From Paenibacillus wynnii (GTDB taxonomy: Bacteria > Bacillota > Bacilli > Paenibacillales > Paenibacillaceae): a DNA stretch of 64,000 nt. Positions within the stretch are counted from its first letter, which is position 1. Every line of letters begins with the position of its first letter. Position numbers and translations under genes: made by a program. The stretch spans positions 186,001 to 250,000 of the forward strand of contig NZ_JAUSTK010000005.1 in NCBI RefSeq assembly GCF_030812855.1, read 5' to 3'. Below, piece by piece: positions 59,303-64,000 of the stretch. The notes below the pieces were generated by a model, which did no database searches, had not been told where the DNA came from, and was given only the letters and a program-made list of their open reading frames with translations.

Positions 59303-60076
59303 ATGCTCAAAGAAATATTGGTTCATAGTTCAATGACTTATGAATATCCCCCGGATGGAGGGACAATTCCGATTATTGATCCGTATGATGGATGTACAAT
59401 TGGATGTCCTTATTGTTTCCAATTAAACGATGAAACTTGGAATATCAACTTGAATGTTAAACTTAATATTGCAGATATTTTGCAAAAAGAGCTTATTCAA
59501 TGGAATAAAGAAGACACTGTATACTTGGGTAGTAAGTGTGACCCTTATATGGAGATAGAACGGAAATATCAATTAACAAGAAAATGTTTAATAGAATTAA
59601 GTAAGTTAAATTTGAAATGTATGGTTACAACTAAAGCAGGGTCAAAACTTATTTTTAGAGATATAGACATAATAAAACCTATGGGTAACAAATTCACTTT
59701 GCTTTTAGGATTATCTAACATACAACAATTGAGTAAGATCGATGATTATACTCTTATGAGTAATATACAGACCGCAAATCAGTTACACCGAATGGGCATT
59801 TCTGTTTGGGTATTTATTACTCCAATTTTACCTGGTATTACAGATGTAGATTTAATGATTGAAGCTATAGACAAAGACATTCCAGTATTTTTAGATAAAG
59901 TTAGATTAAAAGAAAACACTAGACCCGCACTTACGTTGGAACGTTTCATCGACAATCATTATCCTCATTTAGCTAAGATTTACAAAGACATAATATATAA
60001 AAATACGGATGTCTACTATGAAGTTATTAAAGATAAGTGGAGTAAAACCGATAGAGTAAAGTTCGTATTCGAGTAG
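59303..60076 (+). CDS. Cassette 30: radical SAM protein (SPL-like)
   Basis: 257 residues. The 4Fe-4S cluster motif is CTIGCPYC (C31, C35, C38), and YLGSKCDPYMEIERKYQLTR follows, as in radical SAM proteins related to spore photoproduct lyase (pattern SxxxDPYxPxE). The C-terminal KVRLKENTRPA fits that group. The reaction is unknown. ATG 59303 has GGAGAGGG five bases upstream; ATG 59288 has none. Confidence 0.75.
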   Translation: MLKEILVHSSMTYEYPPDGGTIPIIDPYDGCTIGCPYCFQLNDETWNINLNVKLNIADILQKELIQWNKEDTVYLGSKCDPYMEIERKYQLTRKCLIELSKLNLKCMVTTKAGSKLIFRDIDIIKPMGNKFTLLLGLSNIQQLSKIDDYTLMSNIQTANQLHRMGISVWVFITPILPGITDVDLMIEAIDKDIPVFLDKVRLKENTRPALTLERFIDNHYPHLAKIYKDIIYKNTDVYYEVIKDKWSKTDRVKFVFE

Positions 60077-60120
60077 AGTAATTAATTATTATGATAGCAT
60101 TTCGAGAAGCCTAAGACTTC

Positions 60121-60180
60121 AGCTAACATCGGATTCACGCTGCGGGCCGTACGTCTCTTGGTCTGAAGAGGAATTTTGGG
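60121..60180 (+). repeat. attC-like site 30, left half
   Basis: AGCTAAC, arm ATTCACG, GGGCCGTACG, and GGTCTG are preserved; after about 60,180 the sequence is unrelated and no GTT heptamer follows. Confidence 0.65.
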
Positions 60181-60238
60181 GATTAAACATCTATAACTAA
60201 CGGGCTGTATGGAGTGGTAATGAAAATTCGGAAGGAAG

Positions 60239-61015
60239 ATGATTATTCTGGATAAACGATCAACATTTAATGAGGATGTGAAGAACTACGAAAAGTGGAG
60301 ACCGACATATTGTGATGAACTATTCAAAGATATTATAGCGTATTCTCAGATTGAGCAAGGTAAAAAGGTAATTGAAATTGGTATTGGAACAGGCCAGGGA
60401 ACAAGACCTTTTTTGGAAACAGGCTGTGAGTTAACGGCAATTGAATTAGGAAAAGACCTTGCAGATTATTCGAAATTGAAGTTTCTAGACTATAAAAATT
60501 TTACAGTATACAATACTGCATTTGAAGAATTTGAATGTCCAGATGACAGGATTGATTTAATTTATTCAGCTACCGCATTTCATTGGATTCCAGAAGAAAT
60601 TGGTTATCCTAAAGTCTCGAAATTATTAAAAACCAATGGAACACTTGCATTATTTTGGAACCGTCCATTTGTATCACGAGAAGATGATGAGTTACATCTG
60701 AATATTCAAAGTATATATCAAAAATACAGACCTTCCAGTACCAAAATTATGGAGCATGATACTGAAAGATATAATTATCGAAAGAAAACAATTCAGGCTT
60801 ATGGATTTAGAGAAATTGTGTTCAAATTATATCATTTGACAAGAACATTTTCCTCGTCCGACTATATTGCCTTATTAAATACATATTCAGACCATAGAAC
60901 AATGCCATCTACTACGAGAATATTATTTGAAAACGAGATTAAAGAAGCGATTCTGCGTTTTGGTGATACATTATATGTTTATGATACTATCGATTTGTAT
61001 TTAGCAAGAAAGTGA
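60239..61015 (+). CDS. Cassette 31: class I SAM-dependent methyltransferase
   Basis: 258 residues. KVIEIGIGTGQGTRPFLETGCELTAIELGKDLADY holds motifs I and post-I; IDLIYSATAFHWIPEEIGYPKVSKLLKTNGTLALF holds II and III, a pattern of UbiE/Tam-like small-molecule methyltransferases. GGAAGG precedes ATG 60239. Confidence 0.82.
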   Translation: MIILDKRSTFNEDVKNYEKWRPTYCDELFKDIIAYSQIEQGKKVIEIGIGTGQGTRPFLETGCELTAIELGKDLADYSKLKFLDYKNFTVYNTAFEEFECPDDRIDLIYSATAFHWIPEEIGYPKVSKLLKTNGTLALFWNRPFVSREDDELHLNIQSIYQKYRPSSTKIMEHDTERYNYRKKTIQAYGFREIVFKLYHLTRTFSSSDYIALLNTYSDHRTMPSTTRILFENEIKEAILRFGDTLYVYDTIDLYLARK

Positions 61016-61029
61016 CTAGTTCTCGTTGC

Positions 61030-61042
61030 AGCAATGTTATCA
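61030..61042 (+). repeat. attC-like site 31, right-end scrap
   Basis: AGCAAT-GTTATCAGAAATC resembles a cassette start (compare GTTATCAGAAATCAGCG at 45372). No left arm is visible. Last trace of the array. Confidence 0.45.
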
Positions 61043-61078
61043 GAAATCTCAGCACAATAAGCATTGGAGGGTGAACTC

Positions 61079-61531
61079 TTGGAAGAAAAACTAGTAGGTC
61101 AAAGAGCCTTTAAAACAAATAATCTTTCATCCTTGAAAATTTTCTTCTTGACCATTGCAATGCAGACTGGTTTATTGGGATTTATATGGGCATCTTTTCT
61201 AAGTGATTCGAAAAACAAAGTTCTCTTATTAGTTGTCTCTGCTTTAATTTCATTAGTTTCTTTAATATGGGAAATTACTGAAGTTAAGAAAATAAAAATT
61301 TTAATTATCAACAGTGATCATTTGTCATATCAATCCAAGTTAATACTACCTGTGAGTATAGAGGAAATAGTAGTCTTAAAAGGCATAATAGATATTCGAA
61401 TAAAAGATGAAAAGATTAAGGAGAAATTATTTAGATTGAGGATATTAGAAAAGAAAGAAATTGAAAATCTATTAGAAGAATTGAATATATTTGCTTCAAC
61501 AAACAAATTGAATATAAGAATAGAGTATTAA
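61079..61531 (+). CDS. Membrane protein, unknown
   Basis: About 150 residues from TTG 61079 with GGAGGG upstream. Two hydrophobic segments (IFFLTIAMQTGLLGFIWASF; VLLLVVSALISLVSLIW) are followed by a soluble helical tail. No family is recognised. Possibly the last cassette, since a cassette-start motif stands just upstream. Confidence 0.55.
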   Translation: MEEKLVGQRAFKTNNLSSLKIFFLTIAMQTGLLGFIWASFLSDSKNKVLLLVVSALISLVSLIWEITEVKKIKILIINSDHLSYQSKLILPVSIEEIVVLKGIIDIRIKDEKIKEKLFRLRILEKKEIENLLEELNIFASTNKLNIRIEY

Positions 61532-61583
61532 GGAAAATGCTTCGACAATAAAAATGAGACTGGTGAGAATTCGGTAACAACAT

Positions 61584-61628
61584 GAGGCAGAAATCCCAAA
61601 CGGGAGTTCTGCCTCATCATTTTTTTAT
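61584..61628 (+). terminator. Intrinsic terminator at the end of the array
   Basis: GAGGCAGAA pairs with TTCTGCCTC, with inner ATCCC/GGGAG pairing, followed by ATCATTTTTTT. Confidence 0.8.
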
Positions 61629-61795
61629 GGGGAGATGAAACCGAATTGGCAAAAGCAATTCCATGGATTTTAAAAAAAAGATAAGGGAAATAAATGGGTA
61701 TTAATAGTATAATTTAGGAAGAGGATGAGTCAACTAACATCATCGGATATACTTATAAAGGTATATATGTTCAGAATCTGAAACGGGGTTTATTA

Positions 61796-62221
61796 ATGAA
61801 GGGGAAATTAAATAAAAATTTATTCCTATTGATCTTGTGTTCTATTATATTTTCCTTTGGGTTAAGCAGTAATCAGTCAGAAGCGCTTTACCACAAAATT
61901 GGAATTAATAACTACTATGGTTCTTTACTTTTAGATGTTGTAATTAATTTTTTATTAGCACTTGTAGTAGTTAAGGTTGTTTCGAGACTTAAGTTTTTTA
62001 AACAATATCGTACATTTATCATGAATCATTTTAGCCTAAGAACAGGAAAATATATCTCCTGTATAGTTTATTTATTATCACTCTTTTTGTTGCTTCTACC
62101 TATAGTGCTGCTAATTGAGCCTGATTATGTTGTGGATTTCTTAGTTTATCATTTGTTATTTGCATCCATTTTTTCAATAGACAATTTTATGAACTCAGAA
62201 ACAAATCAAGAATATAAATAA
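61796..62221 (+). CDS. Membrane protein, unknown
   Basis: 141 residues with four hydrophobic segments (FLLILCSIIFSFGLSS; LLLDVVINFLLALVVVKVV; YISCIVYLLSLFLLLLPIVLL; VDFLVYHLLFASIFSI). ATG 61796 stands after GGGGTTTATTA, a weak ribosome binding site. No named family. Confidence 0.55.
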   Translation: MKGKLNKNLFLLILCSIIFSFGLSSNQSEALYHKIGINNYYGSLLLDVVINFLLALVVVKVVSRLKFFKQYRTFIMNHFSLRTGKYISCIVYLLSLFLLLLPIVLLIEPDYVVDFLVYHLLFASIFSIDNFMNSETNQEYK

Positions 62222-62241
62222 GGGAAAAAGGACTGATTAAT

Positions 62242-62451
62242 ATGGAACAATGGGAGTACAAAACTTTGAAGTTTAAAACTGGTGGATTTTTAGGAGGGAA
62301 AATTGATGAATTTGAATTTCAGGAGGAACTGAATATTCATGGAGATGAAGGATGGGAGCTTGTTTCCTGCTTTGATACCACTCAATCACAAGGGACGTCT
62401 AGGGATATAATCGTTGTTTTTAAGAAAAGAAAGATGGTGCAAAAACTATAA
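62242..62451 (+). CDS. DUF4177-family small protein
   Basis: 69 residues. EQWEYKTLKF at the start, LNIHGDEGWELVSCF in the middle and DIIVVFKKRK at the end fit the DUF4177 pattern (WEYKxxxx ... LNxLGxEGWELVxV). Function unknown. It follows the membrane protein by 20 bases, so one transcript is likely. Confidence 0.72.
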   Translation: MEQWEYKTLKFKTGGFLGGKIDEFEFQEELNIHGDEGWELVSCFDTTQSQGTSRDIIVVFKKRKMVQKL

Positions 62452-62457
62452 ATTTGA

Positions 62458-62667
62458 AATGTTATAGAAATAAATATTCAGAAGCAAGCCAAAAGAATTA
62501 CGAAAGAATGTGAAAACCATTATATCCCGATTACTGAGACCTTCTTTAAACCCATTGATAAAACCCTAGAGATTTTGGTTGTTATAGAAGCTATTATTTT
62601 TGGAATCTTACAAGTATTACTCTTACGTTTAATGAAGTTTCTTTGGAGAGGGAAAAGTTTTTCATGA
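62458..62667 (+). pseudogene. 5'-truncated membrane protein fragment
   Basis: An open frame of about 69 codons with no start codon begins after a stop at 62455 and contains ITETFFKPIDKTLEILVVIE and IIFGILQVLLLRLMKFLW, a likely membrane segment, ending at TGA 62665-62667. It overlaps the start of the methyltransferase gene. Probably a decayed gene end. Confidence 0.35.
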
Positions 62668-63266
62668 AGATCACCAGCACACTTGAACATTATGAATTAC
62701 TTATTGATGAGGGAAATGATCCAGTACAAGACCCCCCAGAGTTACATACATACATGAGCAGATGGGATGGACCACTATTTTTCAATTCCTTGATTCCAAA
62801 AAATAAAGTAGTACTGGATATTGGTGTTGGTACTGGGAGAATAGCAAAAGAAGTATTAGAGATGGATTGTAAGTACCTAGTGGGTATTGATATTTCACCG
62901 AAGACATTAGATCGGGCCAAGTCAAACCTAAGTCGGTACGCGAACGTTGAGTTAGTAAATAGCGATATTAATCATTTTATTCGTCCAAATACGTTTGATG
63001 TAGCTTATAGTGTATTGACTTTTTTACATATTGAAGATAAGACCAAGGCACTCCTTAACATTTACAGTTCACTTAAGAATAACGGGACTATTGTTCTATC
63101 CGTCAGTAATGACGAAGAATGGCTCGAGTGCAACGATAGATTCATAAAGCTATATCCAATTGAGGTAGAAGAATATATTCATTTATTACAATTGGTTGGA
63201 TTTCAGATTGAATCTATCCAGGAGACTGAAAGTAAATATGCAACAATAATTAAAGGGATGAAGTAA
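62664..63266 (+). CDS. Class I SAM-dependent methyltransferase
   Basis: 200 residues from ATG 62664. VVLDIGVGTGRIAKEVLEMDCKYLVGIDISPKTLDRAK holds motifs I and post-I; FDVAYSVLTFLHIEDKTKAL and SSLKNNGTIVLSVS hold II and III. GAGAGGG lies about 12 bases upstream; TTG 62643 would extend the protein by seven residues. The substrate is unknown. Confidence 0.82.
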   Translation: MKITSTLEHYELLIDEGNDPVQDPPELHTYMSRWDGPLFFNSLIPKNKVVLDIGVGTGRIAKEVLEMDCKYLVGIDISPKTLDRAKSNLSRYANVELVNSDINHFIRPNTFDVAYSVLTFLHIEDKTKALLNIYSSLKNNGTIVLSVSNDEEWLECNDRFIKLYPIEVEEYIHLLQLVGFQIESIQETESKYATIIKGMK

Positions 63267-63288
63267 AATTAAGAATAGGAGGGAAATA

Positions 63289-63726
63289 ATGAAATTTAAT
63301 TGGTTTACAAAGGATCAAGTACCTGATGCCTTGGTTACCTTCGCCGTAATACTAGCAAAATATAATAATGACTATATTATCATCAAAAACCGAAACCGTG
63401 GTGGATGGGAGATTCCCGGTGGAAGAAGAGAAGAAGGAGAAACAATAGAACAAACAGCTAATCGGGAGCTTTATGAGGAGACAGGAGCAGTTAAATTCAA
63501 TACCGCCCCATATGGGATATACTCATTTTATGATACATACGGAATGGCATTTGTTGCTGAAGTAGTTGAGATGGAAAAACTGCCCGATTTTGAAATTGAG
63601 GAAATAAAATTTGTTGATGCACTACCACAAAACCTGAATTTTGGAATGTTGTTTTATCATTTGAACGAAAAGCTTGAGGAGGTAAAGGGCAAATTGGATT
63701 GGCAATCTGTTAATATGAAAAATTGA
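63289..63726 (+). CDS. NUDIX hydrolase
   Basis: 145 residues. The NUDIX box is complete: GGRREEGETIEQTANRELYE followed by ETGA. WEIPGG before it is typical of MutT-like pyrophosphohydrolases. AGGAGGG precedes ATG 63289, 22 bases behind the methyltransferase gene, so the genes may share a transcript. Sequence differs clearly from the cassette NUDIX at 56,504. Confidence 0.85.
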   Translation: MKFNWFTKDQVPDALVTFAVILAKYNNDYIIIKNRNRGGWEIPGGRREEGETIEQTANRELYEETGAVKFNTAPYGIYSFYDTYGMAFVAEVVEMEKLPDFEIEEIKFVDALPQNLNFGMLFYHLNEKLEEVKGKLDWQSVNMKN

Positions 63727-63745
63727 AAAATAGGAGTTGACGAAG

Positions 63746-64000
63746 ATGGTTCAATCCATAGTGCACATTGCTCTAGTAGTGAAGGATTACGATGAGGCGA
63801 TAGATTTCTATACAAGGAAGCTAAATTTTATTTTAGTTGAAAATACTTATCAGCCAGAACAAGATAAACGATGGGTAGTAGTGTCACCTCCGGGTTCAGT
63901 CGGTACAACAATATTACTTGCAAGAGCATCTAATCTGGATCAAGAAGCATTTATAGGGAACCAGTCAGGCGGTAGAGTTTTTTTGTTCTTAAACACTGAT
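63746..64000 (+). CDS. VOC (glyoxalase-fold) protein, truncated by window end
   Basis: 85 codons from ATG 63746 (AGGAG upstream) to the window end. VHIALVVKDYDEAIDFYTRKLNF is the typical first VOC module with the metal-ligand histidine, and RWVVVSPPGSVGTTILLARAS follows. Probably about 125 residues in full. Confidence 0.78.
   Translation, partial: MVQSIVHIALVVKDYDEAIDFYTRKLNFILVENTYQPEQDKRWVVVSPPGSVGTTILLARASNLDQEAFIGNQSGGRVFLFLNTD

Larger units (their letters stand above)
35689..61042 (+). mobile_element. Integron-like gene-cassette array without an intact integrase
   Basis: About 25 kb in which GC-rich, foldable repeats (attC-like; left end RYYYAAC-type, right end GTTRRRY-type) alternate with A+T-rich single-gene units. 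Cassette ends covary: the heptamer at the start of a cassette is the complement of the one at its end in most cases. Nearly all genes are on the + strand. The only recombinase trace is the fragment at 35,525. The array is interrupted at 49.0-50.5 kb and decays after 54 kb. Confidence 0.85.

Noticed and set aside
35689..61042. CRISPR array or simple REP/BIME-type intergenic repeats
   Set aside because: Repeats are 41-195 bases, not identical, separated by whole genes, and their terminal heptamers covary across genes. CRISPR spacers and REP elements show none of this.
36204..61042. Insertion sequences or MITEs as the source of the repeats
   Set aside because: No transposase gene, no target duplications, and the copies share ends only through short variable heptamers. 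The unit of repetition includes a different gene each time.

Overview
The window reads as the chromosome of a Paenibacillus-like member of the Bacillales. Supports are strong Shine-Dalgarno sequences with frequent TTG and GTG starts, a DesK/DesR fatty-acid desaturase locus, a YesM/YesN-type sugar regulatory system, MarR-controlled MMPL efflux, and many U-tailed intrinsic terminators. No rRNA, tRNA or CRISPR array was recognised.

Bases 1-34,930 are mostly ordinary chromosome: the 3' end of a HelD-type helicase; an MFS exporter; transaldolase and ribose-5-phosphate isomerase A (non-oxidative pentose phosphate steps); a MarR-MMPL efflux operon; a manganese-type ABC importer with MntR-like operators; a PsiE protein; a carbohydrate ABC transporter with its own two-component system and a second membrane-anchored binding protein; a desaturase with DesK/DesR; glutamate racemase; an ArsB/NhaD-type permease; and an S66 peptidase.

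Bases about 35,500-61,050 are different: an integron-like gene-cassette array. About 22 essentially complete and 8-9 partial copies of a large, GC-rich, imperfectly palindromic repeat separate A+T-rich single-gene cassettes. Nearly all genes lie on the + strand with their own ribosome binding site. The repeats end in AAC at the left and start GTT at the right, as integron attC sites do (RYYYAAC ... GTTRRRY). The first bases of each cassette are complementary to the last bases of the same cassette, across the gene. In 14 of the first 19 cassettes I could score, the terminal heptamers match exactly, and pairing usually extends to 15-18 bases. That is the pattern left when a circular cassette integrates through its own attC. 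Just upstream is a 47-codon 3' remnant of a tyrosine recombinase, followed by direct repeats, a perfect palindrome and the first GTTATGT junction (attI-like). No intact integrase is visible, so the array looks like an orphan cassette cluster with a dead integrase.

Cassette products are a mixture typical of accessory or defensive cargo. There are immunity-type proteins (DUF2185/Imm33-like, barstar-like, SMI1/KNR4, possibly DUF6188), acetyltransferases, methyltransferases, a metallo-beta-lactamase-fold hydrolase, an aminoglycoside-phosphotransferase-fold kinase, NUDIX, HAD, DinB/YfiT, GrpB, UPF0158, HXXEE and VanZ proteins, a cupin, a MORN-type protein, a radical SAM protein and several unknowns. 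The array is interrupted at 49.0-50.5 kb by a MerR operon and decays past 54 kb, where attC sites become short, mutated or half-sized and pseudogenes appear. Beyond 61 kb ordinary small genes resume.
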